Shown: piece after piece, positions 1 through 8,349 of the stretch
How the letters are laid out: each line of letters opens with the position of its first letter
How positions within the stretch are numbered: position 1 is the first letter of the stretch
Source of the DNA: Exobacillus caeni
Lineage (GTDB): Bacteria; Bacillota; Bacilli; Bacillales; Guptibacillaceae
Direction: 5' to 3'
DNA length: 64,000 nt
Assembly (NCBI RefSeq): GCF_005747095.1
Contig: NZ_SWLG01000005.1
Location: 62,001 to 126,000, forward strand
Translations under genes and position numbers: made by a program
The notes under the pieces: model-generated
Database searches by the model: none
Told to the model about the DNA's origin: nothing
Seen by the model: only the letters and a program-made list of their open reading frames with translations

Positions 1-105
1 CAAAGGATTTTAGTAGAAGGGAAACCTTAGTGTATGCGAACTGCAGCATGCATATGCTAAACTATAATTACATATGTTTTATGTACGATTAGGAGTGATA
101 AAAAA

Positions 106-651
106 ATGTTAACAATGAAAGATATTATAAAAGAAGGAAATCCATTGCTCAGAAAAGTAGCTGAAGAAATCGAAATGCCGCCATCTGAGGATGAAAAAGA
201 AACATTAAAAGATATGCTTCAATTCTTAAAAAACAGCCAGGACCCAGAAATTGCAGAAAAATATCAGCTTCGTTCCGGCATCGGCCTCGCTGCTCCGCAA
301 ATCGGTATCAGTAAGCGAATGATCGCAGTCCATGTTTATGATGAAAAAGGAAATCTTTATAGCTATGGTCTGTTCAACCCTAAGATTGCCAGTCATTCTG
401 TTGAAACAACTCACCTGGAGGGCGGTGAAGGTTGTCTTTCTGTCGATCGGGATGTTCCCGGACTCGTCCCGCGGTACTCCCGTATAACCGTAAAAGGAAC
501 AGATATAGATGGTACTGAGGTGAAATTAAGGCTCAGAGGCCTCCCCTCCATTGTTTTCCAGCATGAAATCGACCACCTTGACGGAATTATGTTTTATGAC
601 CGCATCAAGGAAGACGGTTTGGAAGATGACATGGTTTTACCTACATCATAA
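106..651 (+). CDS. def: Peptide deformylase
   Basis: Removes the formyl group from the N-terminal methionine of nascent cytoplasmic proteins. At 181 aa it has all three deformylase motifs: GIGLAAPQ near residues 58-65, EGCLSV with the metal-binding Cys at about 110, and HEIDH at about 153-157 supplying two His ligands and the catalytic Glu. It resembles the longer Gram-positive (type 2) enzymes such as B. subtilis DefB (YkrB). The ATG at 106 follows an AGGAGTG ribosome binding site. A TATAAT-like hexamer lies at 63-68 but without a convincing -35 box. The order def, HAD phosphatase, rpoY, rnjA, ktrC matches B. subtilis. Confidence 0.97.
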   Translation: MLTMKDIIKEGNPLLRKVAEEIEMPPSEDEKETLKDMLQFLKNSQDPEIAEKYQLRSGIGLAAPQIGISKRMIAVHVYDEKGNLYSYGLFNPKIASHSVETTHLEGGEGCLSVDRDVPGLVPRYSRITVKGTDIDGTEVKLRLRGLPSIVFQHEIDHLDGIMFYDRIKEDGLEDDMVLPTS

Positions 652-690
652 AAATTTGGAGAACGGTTTGTCTAATTATTTTCAAGAAAT

Positions 691-728
691 AAAAAAAGTT
701 CATGCCTACATGGCATGAACTTTTTTTA
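691..728. terminator. Bidirectional intrinsic terminator
   Basis: A nine-base-pair stem GTTCATGCC / GGCATGAAC with a five-base loop, flanked by A7 on the left and T7 on the right. It sits between convergent def and the HAD phosphatase gene and can serve both. Confidence 0.9.
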
Positions 729-787
729 TTTTATGGCAAAGAACCAAAGGAAGTGATAACCTTGTAACCAGTCTTTTGATAATTAGT

Positions 788-1570
788 TTAACTTCCTTTC
801 AGAAGACCGACTTCCATCAAGCCTTTCTTAATTCCGTTCTCGGATACATCCTTCGTTACAAAATCCGCCACTTGTTTCACTTCATCCATACCGTTTCCCA
901 TCGCAATTCCGGTTCCAGCAAATTTAAGCATTTCTATATCGTTTAAGGCATCTCCAAAAGCATAAGTATTTTCAGGCAAAATTCCCAACTGCTTAATCAA
1001 TTGTTCAATCCCTTTTGCCTTTGAGCCTCCAGACGGAAGCACGTCCATTGAATAATCGTGCCACCTTATGAAATCTAAATCGTGGTAACTCTCTCTATAG
1101 GAGAGTTCATGCTGATTTTCACAAAACAGCAGCGCCTGGAAGATTTCTCTGTCGTGATAATAAGATGGGTCATAATCAGGATGGAACATCTTCAAATCAT
1201 CCATACTTTTTATAATATGGGGATGTTGATGATGGTTCGTTCTCATCCCCATATGATCAAGAAAAACCATCGGATGTTTATTGTTGGAAGCCACTTCTTC
1301 CAGCTCCTGAATCCTTTCCTTCTTGAGCGGATTTTTATATGCGACTTCCCCTGCAGAGACTACATATTGGCCGTTAAAACTGATAAATGTCTCAATTTCA
1401 AGCTCTTTGCGAATATCTTCAAACATGAAAGGCGCTCTGCCTGTTGCAATGGCTATTAATATATCCTGTTCTAATAGTTCCTTAATCGCTTCTCTTGTAG
1501 AAATCGGAATCCTCTTTTGTTCATCGAGCAATGTACCATCAATGTCAAAGAAAACGATTTTTTCACTCAT
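788..1570 (-). CDS. Cof-type HAD-superfamily phosphatase (YkrA-like)
   Basis: 260 aa. The HAD motif I FFDIDGT is at residues 7-13 with both catalytic Asp residues. Motif II is in IATGR near 42, a conserved Lys lies near SKAKG, and motif IV is GDALND near 206. The large cap of the Cof (IIB) type sits between motifs II and III. Such enzymes dephosphorylate small phosphorylated metabolites such as sugar phosphates or FMN; the substrate is not visible here. The start follows a GAGGGATATAC ribosome binding site. Its position next to def matches B. subtilis ykrA. Confidence 0.9.
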   Translation of the reverse strand: MSEKIVFFDIDGTLLDEQKRIPISTREAIKELLEQDILIAIATGRAPFMFEDIRKELEIETFISFNGQYVVSAGEVAYKNPLKKERIQELEEVASNNKHPMVFLDHMGMRTNHHQHPHIIKSMDDLKMFHPDYDPSYYHDREIFQALLFCENQHELSYRESYHDLDFIRWHDYSMDVLPSGGSKAKGIEQLIKQLGILPENTYAFGDALNDIEMLKFAGTGIAMGNGMDEVKQVADFVTKDVSENGIKKGLMEVGLLKGS

Positions 1571-1639
1571 GTATATCCCTCGCTGTTCTTTCGTTTGTAT
1601 TCAATCCTTTTTCTTTTATTTGTCCATTATATAATTCAC

Positions 1640-2539
1640 CTACAAAGATTGCACGCTCTCTCTTTCCCTTACCTTCGGCGTTCTCCTTGTCGATAAATAG
1701 ACGCCTGAGAAAATAAGGACAAGCCCCACAATTAAGTTCGATGATAATTCTTCGTTCAATAACATGCTGCCCCATAATAGCGCCGTCACAGGAACAAGAT
1801 ACGTAACAAATGATGCAAATTCAGCGCTTCCTTCTTTAATCATGTAATAGAACAGTAAATAAGCGATGCCAGAGCCTAAAACTCCCAGACCAATCATCGA
1901 CAAAAAACTTTTAGGGGAGAAAAATACCTCTGCAGAAAAACCATCGGTCACTAACATTAGTGTGAATCCTCCTGCCATGCCGAAAAGGAGCGTAAAGAAA
2001 GCAATAATCGAAACGGGTACATCTTTGAGGTATCTGCGGGTATACTGAGATGCAAATCCATAACAAATCGTTGCTCCAAGCATCGTGCCTATACCGATGA
2101 AGTCTTCTGTAAATATACTCTGTACATTAAAGTTAAGCAAAAACAAAATACCGATGAAACCTACAAAAATGCCGGTCCAATGCTTCGCTTTTAAAGAAAC
2201 AGAAAAAAATAAAAAGCCGATCAGACTGGTCCATATTGGTGTTGTAGCATTCATCGTCGCGGCCATACTGCTTGAGATCCTCAATTCGCTTACTGCGATA
2301 AGCCCCCAGGGAATAAGGGCATTAAATATCCCGACCAGCATCAGGGACTTCCACGGAAGTTTCTTAATATAATAAAATTGCTTTCTTGCTGTAATGGTGA
2401 CAAGCAGTGTTACAGCACCAAAAAAGCAACGCCAAAAGACCACTCCCCATGGTCCAAGAGCAGGCAGAAGCAATTTGATAAACATAAAAGACATTCCCCA
2501 GATCAAACTTAACGTTATGAGTGCAGCATATAATTTCAC
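1640..2539 (-). CDS. EamA/DMT-family transporter
   Basis: About 299 aa with ten predicted membrane helices arranged as two EamA repeats, typical of drug/metabolite transporters (amino-acid or metabolite exporters of the inner membrane). The substrate is unknown. I chose the GTG at 2539 because an AGGGGTGG ribosome binding site precedes it and helix 1 then starts at once. An ATG eight codons upstream (2563), with a weaker AAAGGATAG site, is the alternative. The C-terminus is basic and cytosolic. It is transcribed towards the HAD gene. Confidence 0.88.
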   Translation of the reverse strand: MKLYAALITLSLIWGMSFMFIKLLLPALGPWGVVFWRCFFGAVTLLVTITARKQFYYIKKLPWKSLMLVGIFNALIPWGLIAVSELRISSSMAATMNATTPIWTSLIGFLFFSVSLKAKHWTGIFVGFIGILFLLNFNVQSIFTEDFIGIGTMLGATICYGFASQYTRRYLKDVPVSIIAFFTLLFGMAGGFTLMLVTDGFSAEVFFSPKSFLSMIGLGVLGSGIAYLLFYYMIKEGSAEFASFVTYLVPVTALLWGSMLLNEELSSNLIVGLVLIFSGVYLSTRRTPKVRERESVQSL

Positions 2540-2709
2540 CCTACCACCCCTGGAACATTTCATTTTTTAACTATCCTTTATTCTACATGAATCATTTCTC
2601 CCTGTCTGTTTATGAAACTTATTTTAAACTGCCACAAATTTCCGCGTAAGTTTATGTACATTTCCCAAATAATAAAAATAACGTTAGAATAGGAAAGGAG
2701 GAAGTATTC

Positions 2710-2790
2710 ATGCTTAGAAAAGTGAAGAAAAAAATATTGAAAAAGTGGCGTGATTTTCTCTTTCCTTATCATCCTCCGCAATCTAATTAA
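2710..2790 (+). CDS. 26-aa basic amphipathic peptide, unrecognised
   Basis: A 26-codon ORF with an excellent ribosome binding site (AAAGGAGG, eight bases before the ATG). The product begins MLRKVKKKILKKWRDFLF and ends in a Pro/His-rich tail; Lys/Arg make up about a third of it, and the N-terminal half could form an amphipathic cationic helix. A ten-base-pair hairpin follows directly. The gene lies between the divergent EamA gene and the rpoY promoter. I recognise no family. The ideal translation signal and terminator-like hairpin support a real gene; the length alone would not. Confidence 0.6.
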   Translation: MLRKVKKKILKKWRDFLFPYHPPQSN

Positions 2791-2792
2791 AG

Positions 2793-2822
2793 CCCTTCTT
2801 TCTTACCTGAAAGAAGGGTATA
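2793..2822 (+). terminator. Hairpin after the 26-aa peptide gene
   Basis: Perfect ten-base-pair stem CCCTTCTTTC / GAAAGAAGGG with a six-base loop, starting three bases after the stop codon. The following sequence is A/T-rich without a clean T-run, so termination may be partial. Confidence 0.6.
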
Positions 2823-2866
2823 CATATATCTATTTTATTTATTAAAATGGAAAATTAACTTCAAAC

Positions 2867-2895
2867 ATGAAAAAGAAACCAATTTCATTTATAAT
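2867..2895 (+). promoter_or_regulatory. Candidate sigma-A promoter of rpoY-rnjA
   Basis: ATGAAA (2867-2872) as -35, a 17-bp spacer and a consensus TATAAT (2890-2895), about 48 bases upstream of rpoY. The -35 matches four of six positions. Confidence 0.45.
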
Positions 2896-2942
2896 GAACT
2901 AAGGTGCATTTTAAATTGTCTTGGTTAAGGAGAGGTTACAAA

Positions 2943-3152
2943 ATGATATTCAAGGTATTCTACCAGGAAACGAAAAAAGAAATTCCTGTAAGAGAACGGA
3001 CTCAGAGCCTATATGTCGAGGCAAACTCTGAACGGGAAGTTCGGCTTAAACTTGCCGAAAGAAATTATAATATCGAGTTCATTCAAGAAATCGATGGAGA
3101 TTTCCTGGAATATGAAAGAAATTCTGAACAATTTGAATTGGAGAATGTGTAG
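2943..3152 (+). CDS. rpoY: RNA polymerase epsilon subunit
   Basis: 69 aa, matching the length and charge pattern of the Firmicute small RNA polymerase subunit epsilon (YkzG, formerly DUF1447), which binds core polymerase. The ATG follows TAAGGAGAGG; an upstream in-frame ATG at 2904 lacks such a site. It lies three bases before rnjA, as in B. subtilis, so the two are almost certainly cotranscribed. Confidence 0.93.
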   Translation: MIFKVFYQETKKEIPVRERTQSLYVEANSEREVRLKLAERNYNIEFIQEIDGDFLEYERNSEQFELENV

Positions 3153-3155
3153 ACT

Positions 3156-4823
3156 ATGAAATTTGTAAAAAATCATCAAACAGCTGTTTTTGCACTCGGA
3201 GGACTAGGAGAAATAGGAAAAAACATGTACGGGATACAATTTCAGGATGAAATCATCTTGGTCGATGCCGGAATTAAATTCCCAGAAGAGGAATTGCTCG
3301 GTATCGACTATGTGATTCCTGACTACAGTTATCTTATTAAAAACGAAGACAAGATAAAGGGACTATTCATTACTCATGGACATGAAGACCATATCGGGGG
3401 AGTCCCTTATCTCCTTCGTGAAATCAACGTTCCAATTTACGGAGGAAGGCTCGCAATCGGCCTGATTCGAAATAAACTGGAAGAGCACGGTTTGTTAAGA
3501 AGAGCTAAACTTAATGAAATCCAGGAAGAAGATGTAATCAAATTCAGAAAGACATCTGTTAATTTCTTTAGAACAACTCACAGTATTCCGGATTCATATG
3601 GGATTGTTGTGAAGACACCACCAGGAAACATCGTACACACAGGTGATTTCAAGTTTGATTTTACTCCGGTTGGAGAACCTGCAAACTTAACCAAAATGGC
3701 TGAAATAGGTAAAGAAGGCGTATTATGCCTGTTATCTGACAGTACTAACAGTGAAGTCCCTGGTTTTACAATGTCTGAAAGCCGCGTCGGCGAAAATATC
3801 CATGATATCTTTCAAAAAGTATCGGGCCGACTTGTTTTCGCAACGTTTGCTTCCAACATCCATCGCCTGCAGCAGGTAGTTGAAGCCGCAGTAGCAAATG
3901 AACGTAAAATCGCAGTATTTGGACGAAGCATGGAATCGGCTATAACCATTGGACAAGAACTGGGTTATATTCGCGCTCCAAAAAACACTTTCGTGGATGC
4001 AAACCAGATTAATCGCCTACCTGACAACAAAGTAACGATACTTTGTACAGGAAGCCAGGGGGAACCGATGGCGGCACTATCAAGAATCGCAAACGGAACC
4101 CACCGGCAAATTCAGGTAATCCCGGGAGATACGGTTGTCTTTTCTTCGTCCCCTATTCCAGGAAACCAGGTTAGCGTAAGCCGAATCATCAACCAGCTTT
4201 CTCGTGCCGGCGCTGATGTGATCCATCATAAACTAAGTGATATTCACACTTCTGGTCACGGAGGACAGGAAGAACAAAAGCTTATGCTGCGACTGATCAA
4301 ACCAAAGTTCTTTATGCCTATTCACGGTGAATACCGTATGTTGAAAATGCACACGAAGTTAGCACAGGATTGTGACATACCACTGGAAAATTCATTTATT
4401 ATGGATAATGGCGAAGTACTTGCTTTAAGTGAGGATGACGCATCTGTAAGCGGAAAAATCCCTTCCGGCTCTGTTTATGTTGATGGAAGCGGAATCGGCG
4501 ATATTGGAAACATTGTACTTAGAGACCGAAAAATCCTTTCTGAAGAAGGACTTGTTATCGTTGTAGTTGCAATCAACATGAAAGAATTTAAAATACTTTC
4601 CGGTCCTGACATCATTTCCAGAGGCTTTGTTTATATGAGAGAATCCGGCGACCTGATCAATGATGCCCAGGATTTACTAAACAAGCATTTAAGTGGCGTA
4701 ATGGAAAAAAGAACATCACAATGGTCTGAAATCAAGAATGAGATCACAGATACTCTTGCTCCGTTCTTATATGATAAAACAAAACGCCGTCCAATGATCC
4801 TTCCGATCATCATGGAAATATAA
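3156..4823 (+). CDS. rnjA: Ribonuclease J1
   Basis: 555 aa, the full family length. Metallo-beta-lactamase/beta-CASP ribonuclease with 5'-3' exonuclease and endonuclease activity, central to mRNA decay and RNA maturation in Bacilli. The zinc-binding motif H-x-H-x-D-H is HGHEDH at residues 74-79, with further metal ligands in HTGDFKFD and the SDSTN motif. The beta-CASP region contains FGRSM and SGHGGQEE, and PIHGEYRML carries the C-terminal His motif. It follows rpoY by three bases and ends at a strong terminator. Confidence 0.97.
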   Translation: MKFVKNHQTAVFALGGLGEIGKNMYGIQFQDEIILVDAGIKFPEEELLGIDYVIPDYSYLIKNEDKIKGLFITHGHEDHIGGVPYLLREINVPIYGGRLAIGLIRNKLEEHGLLRRAKLNEIQEEDVIKFRKTSVNFFRTTHSIPDSYGIVVKTPPGNIVHTGDFKFDFTPVGEPANLTKMAEIGKEGVLCLLSDSTNSEVPGFTMSESRVGENIHDIFQKVSGRLVFATFASNIHRLQQVVEAAVANERKIAVFGRSMESAITIGQELGYIRAPKNTFVDANQINRLPDNKVTILCTGSQGEPMAALSRIANGTHRQIQVIPGDTVVFSSSPIPGNQVSVSRIINQLSRAGADVIHHKLSDIHTSGHGGQEEQKLMLRLIKPKFFMPIHGEYRMLKMHTKLAQDCDIPLENSFIMDNGEVLALSEDDASVSGKIPSGSVYVDGSGIGDIGNIVLRDRKILSEEGLVIVVVAINMKEFKILSGPDIISRGFVYMRESGDLINDAQDLLNKHLSGVMEKRTSQWSEIKNEITDTLAPFLYDKTKRRPMILPIIMEI

Positions 4824-4835
4824 AAATTTATATCG

Positions 4836-4872
4836 AAAAGGCGACCTTCCATCAGGATAGGTCGCCTTTTCA
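4836..4872 (+). terminator. Terminator of rpoY-rnjA
   Basis: Eleven-base-pair stem AAAAGGCGACC / GGTCGCCTTTT with a 13-base loop, A-rich before and T-rich after. It lies between convergent rnjA and ktrC and can work in both directions. Confidence 0.88.
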
Positions 4873-4923
4873 TATATTAATAAAATAAATTGACATTGTT
4901 TATTTTCAAGCCGGAAAACTCGC

Positions 4924-5589
4924 TTATTCTGTATCCAATATATGGCGTTCAAGCCGATTAATGTCTTTATCGGAACCGATCACGATAAGAATGTCCCCTT
5001 TGTTAATTTGTTGACTGGCCATCGGGGAAACGATAATGTCCTCCCCTTGCTTAATCGCTACGATATTTGCTCCGTATTTCGCACGGACATCGAGCTCTGC
5101 AAGTGTTTTTCCACCCATTTTAGAATTAGCCATCAATTCCACGATGCTGTGTTCATCCGACAGTTCAAGATAGTCCAGTACACTGTTAGAGACGATATTA
5201 TGTGCAATCCGCAAGCCCATGTCCCGCTCTGGATGGACGACTTTGTCAGCTCCAATCTTATTCAGCACTTTTTCATGATAATCGTTTTGAGCTTTAACGG
5301 TAATATGCTTTACACCTAGTTCTTTTAGCATAAGGGTTGTAAGAATGCTTGCCTGAAGGTTATCGCCGATCGCAACAATAACATGGTCAAAATTTCTAAT
5401 CCCTAGATTCTTTAACACGGTTTCATCTGTGGTGTCTGCTATAACTGCATGTGTTGCGATCGAAGCAAATTCATTCACACGATCCTCATCAAGATCGATC
5501 GCCAGAACTTCCATTCCCTGCTGGCTTAAAGCTCTGCAAATACTGCCTCCAAAACGCCCGAGGCCAATTACTGCGAACTGCTTTTTCAC
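4924..5589 (-). CDS. ktrC: Potassium channel regulatory subunit KtrC (RCK)
   Basis: 221 aa. The N-terminal RCK_N Rossmann fold starts at GLGRFGGS (residues 9-16), with an acidic residue after strand 2 as in ATP/ADP-binding KtrA/KtrC. The C-terminal RCK_C domain (about 135-215) is the c-di-AMP binding region in this family. KtrC gates the Ktr potassium transporters from the cytoplasmic side. Start GTG at 5589 after GGGGGAATAG. The ktrC-rnjA convergence matches B. subtilis (ykqB-ykqC). No membrane subunit gene is adjacent. Confidence 0.93.
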   Translation of the reverse strand: MKKQFAVIGLGRFGGSICRALSQQGMEVLAIDLDEDRVNEFASIATHAVIADTTDETVLKNLGIRNFDHVIVAIGDNLQASILTTLMLKELGVKHITVKAQNDYHEKVLNKIGADKVVHPERDMGLRIAHNIVSNSVLDYLELSDEHSIVELMANSKMGGKTLAELDVRAKYGANIVAIKQGEDIIVSPMASQQINKGDILIVIGSDKDINRLERHILDTE

Positions 5590-5729
5590 GTCTATTCCCC
5601 CAATATATTTTCTGGAATATTATTATTTATGTAATCTGTATACCCGTTCGAAGTTGGCCTGCATGTAATGTACAATCCGATTCTACCTGTTTTTATGGTA
5701 TCACGAAAGGGCACACTGTCAATTATTCT

Positions 5730-6749
5730 TTATTCTTTTCTTTCTCCTTTAACATATTCTGCATCAAATAAAAACAACCGCATTAACAAAACCAATGAAG
5801 GTATTAATAAGCTGAGTCCTGCCATAAAAGCTACAATCAACGCTATCCCCATCGTTTCATTTGTGTATGCGGAATAAATGGTGACATGGTCATATAGGAT
5901 CCACGGTAAATGCGATGCGCCGTACCCAAAAAATGCAAAGAAAAATTGGAGCATTACAAAAATAAACGCAACTCCGTACCGTTTTCCATAAAAAATCAAA
6001 TAGATCGCGATTAAAAAGCAAAACAACGAACCAATAAACATCCAGGCATAATCAAGCGTTTTATAAAAATGTTCCGGATTATGCTGCTGAAGAGAGATAA
6101 AAACAAGCAGACTGGCCGCAATTGTCGGAAAGCTCCAAAAAAGGGCATATTTTCTGAGCAATTCTAATGCTGGCTGGTCTTCTGCACGACTGGCATAAAA
6201 TGTTAGAAAAGAAGCGCTGATAAAAAGAACAGAAACGAGCGCCAAAAAGACAACGGACCATGAATAAAAGGATGTGAATAGATTTTGCGTTAGTAATACG
6301 ATCTCTCCTCCCTGCTCCTCTATAAATCCACCTTCAGATATTGTTAGGGCCGTTGAAAGAGAGGCGGGTATCAATAGGCCAGTTACCCCATACAAAAACG
6401 AATAAAAATGGCTTTTTCTTGCACCGTAGTTCGCAAAAGCATAGAAAGAACCCCTGATCGCAAGCAAAATGATCGCGATGCTGCCCGGGACTAGCAATGC
6501 CGTGCCATAATAGTAAGCAGTATCAGGAAAAAAGCCGACCAAACCAACAAAAAAGAATACGAAGAATACGTTTGTGACTTCCCAAACGGGTGACAAATAA
6601 CGACTGATTATTTTACTAGTAATATGTTCTTTTTTTGTCAATTTTCCATAATAAGCAAAGAAACCAGCACCAAAATCGATCGATGCAGTTACTAAATATC
6701 CGTATAGAAAAACCCATAATACTGTAATTCCGATTAATTGTACGTCCAT
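5730..6749 (-). CDS. cydB: Cytochrome bd oxidase subunit II
   Basis: 339 aa, about nine membrane helices, CydB family. It partners CydA in the quinol-oxidising terminal oxidase of the cytoplasmic membrane. The conserved N-terminal segment GYLVTASIDFGAGFFAYY and the tryptophan-glutamate of PVWEVTNVF fit CydB/CioB types. It lies 22 bases downstream of cydA with an AAGGAGCGC ribosome binding site, so it is cotranscribed. No cydCD assembly transporter of the usual kind is certain here, although an ABC pair follows upstream. Confidence 0.93.
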   Translation of the reverse strand: MDVQLIGITVLWVFLYGYLVTASIDFGAGFFAYYGKLTKKEHITSKIISRYLSPVWEVTNVFFVFFFVGLVGFFPDTAYYYGTALLVPGSIAIILLAIRGSFYAFANYGARKSHFYSFLYGVTGLLIPASLSTALTISEGGFIEEQGGEIVLLTQNLFTSFYSWSVVFLALVSVLFISASFLTFYASRAEDQPALELLRKYALFWSFPTIAASLLVFISLQQHNPEHFYKTLDYAWMFIGSLFCFLIAIYLIFYGKRYGVAFIFVMLQFFFAFFGYGASHLPWILYDHVTIYSAYTNETMGIALIVAFMAGLSLLIPSLVLLMRLFLFDAEYVKGERKE

Positions 6750-6771
6750 CGTTGCGCTCCTTTCCTTAACA

Positions 6772-8097
6772 CTATTCGCTAAGCTGTTCTAGTTCATTTT
6801 CTGCAGGATTGTTTTTGAACATCTTCTTCAAGACAACAATACAAATTGTGCCAAGCAATAAATACAGAAGCGTAAATAGGATAAACATCAGACCGACATT
6901 ATCCGCAGTAGTGGCTGCGTGTCCTGTTCTCATAATATCCCAAAGAATCCATGGTTGTCTTCCCACTTCTGAAAAAATCCATCCGAACTCAATCGCAAAG
7001 ACAGATAGCGGACCACCGATAACAATAAGCCGGAGAATCATATTATTATTCTCGTTAAAATTTTTAAACCTTGCCATCAACACATATAAAAAAGAGATAC
7101 CAGCAAGGAACATACCAATCCCAACCATTAAATCGAAAAGATAATGAATAAATAACGGCGGAATCTCATCTTCAGGAACTTGATCAAGGCCCATCACCTC
7201 TGCAGCAGGGTTTCCATGAGCAAGAATACTCAAGAAATTAGGCAATCGAAGGCCATATTTAACTTCGTTATTCTCACTAAGCGTTCCACCAAGTATTAAA
7301 TCTGCCCCTTCGGATGTTTCAAAGTGCCATTCGGCCGCCGCCAGTTTTTCAGGCTGGTACTCAGCTAAAAACTTACCAGAAAAATCTCCGATCACAGCTG
7401 TCGAAACAGCAAAAACAAAGCTTGCTACCATGGTAAACCTCAAAGCTTTCTTATAATAGATACTGTCTTTTCCTTTGAGAATCGAAAAAGCAGTAATTGC
7501 TGCAAGTACAAATGCAGAAGTTAAATAAGCTGATGACAAAACATGGGATGCTTTTGTTGGTGTAGCCGGATTAAACATAGCTGCAAGCGGCTGAATATCA
7601 GTAATAACACCTTCTTTAAGCGTAAACCCTTGAGGTGCATTCATAAAAGCATTTACCGTCGATATAAAAAACGCTGAGGCCGAGGAACCGATCACAACTG
7701 GAATGGAAAGAATCCAGTGATAAATAGGCTTTTTAAACCGATCCCATGTATATAAGTAGATTCCAAGAAATATAGCTTCAAAGAAAAACGCAAATGTTTC
7801 CATGAACAGCGGTAAGCCGATAACCTGCCCTGCCAGTTGCATAAATCCCGGCCATAGTAATGACAATTGCAGCCCTATCGCTGTACCGGTAACAACCCCT
7901 ATTGCCACTGTTACGACAAAGCCTCTTGTCCATCGCCTCGCCAGCAATAAATAGTGAGGATCGTTTCTCTTTATTCCAATCCATTCAGCAATGCTTACCA
8001 TTAAAGGAATCCCGACGCCCAGGGTCGCAAAAATGATATGGAATCCCAGGGTAAGACTTGTCAGCAGCCTGCTGAGCATAGCAGAATCCAGTTCCAT
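6772..8097 (-). CDS. cydA: Cytochrome bd oxidase subunit I
   Basis: 441 aa, nine membrane helices. Contains the high-spin haem ligand His at residue 20 (LGFHIIFA), a second conserved His in KASHVLSS, and the quinol-oxidase signature GWIFSEVGRQPW near 370. The Q-loop between helices 6 and 7 is short, as in CioA/YthA-like Gram-positive enzymes. With CydB it couples quinol oxidation to oxygen reduction with high oxygen affinity. Start ATG follows AAGGGGG. A palindromic operator lies about 135 bases upstream, suggesting control by oxygen or redox state. Confidence 0.94.
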   Translation of the reverse strand: MELDSAMLSRLLTSLTLGFHIIFATLGVGIPLMVSIAEWIGIKRNDPHYLLLARRWTRGFVVTVAIGVVTGTAIGLQLSLLWPGFMQLAGQVIGLPLFMETFAFFFEAIFLGIYLYTWDRFKKPIYHWILSIPVVIGSSASAFFISTVNAFMNAPQGFTLKEGVITDIQPLAAMFNPATPTKASHVLSSAYLTSAFVLAAITAFSILKGKDSIYYKKALRFTMVASFVFAVSTAVIGDFSGKFLAEYQPEKLAAAEWHFETSEGADLILGGTLSENNEVKYGLRLPNFLSILAHGNPAAEVMGLDQVPEDEIPPLFIHYLFDLMVGIGMFLAGISFLYVLMARFKNFNENNNMILRLIVIGGPLSVFAIEFGWIFSEVGRQPWILWDIMRTGHAATTADNVGLMFILFTLLYLLLGTICIVVLKKMFKNNPAENELEQLSE

Positions 8098-8229
8098 CTA
8101 CATTAACCCCCTTGGAAAAATTTACTACTAAAATTGAGTATATCAGTCGTTTCATACCCTTATTGCTCCTACAAAAAACAACACAGTCCTAAGGAATGTT
8201 TTTCTTACCAATAATAACCCCTATAAACT

Positions 8230-8247
8230 TTGTGAATTATATCACAA
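8230..8247 (-). promoter_or_regulatory. Fnr/Rex-like operator upstream of cydAB
   Basis: The core 8231-8246 is TGTGA-ATTATA-TCACA, an exact match to the Fnr/Crp-type TGTGA-N6-TCACA box. The 18-base TTGTGAATTATATCACAA also fits the Rex consensus TTGTGAA-N4-TTCACAA with one mismatch. A TATAAT hexamer for the minus strand lies within it, so binding would block or modulate the cyd promoter. Confidence 0.6.
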
Positions 8248-8311
8248 ATAACCTTAAGACTATTATAACTGACACTCCAATAAAAATCTCACTTTCTGCA
8301 TAAATAAAGTA

Positions 8312-8346
8312 AAATAATAAAAGCCTCCACAATTGTGGAGACTTTT
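8312..8346 (-). terminator. Terminator of the ABC exporter operon
   Basis: Self-complementary CTCCACAATTGTGGAG (8325-8340) followed on the minus strand by GCTTTTATTATTTT. It starts a few bases after the ABC gene stop at 8350. Confidence 0.85.
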
Positions 8347-8349
8347 GAT

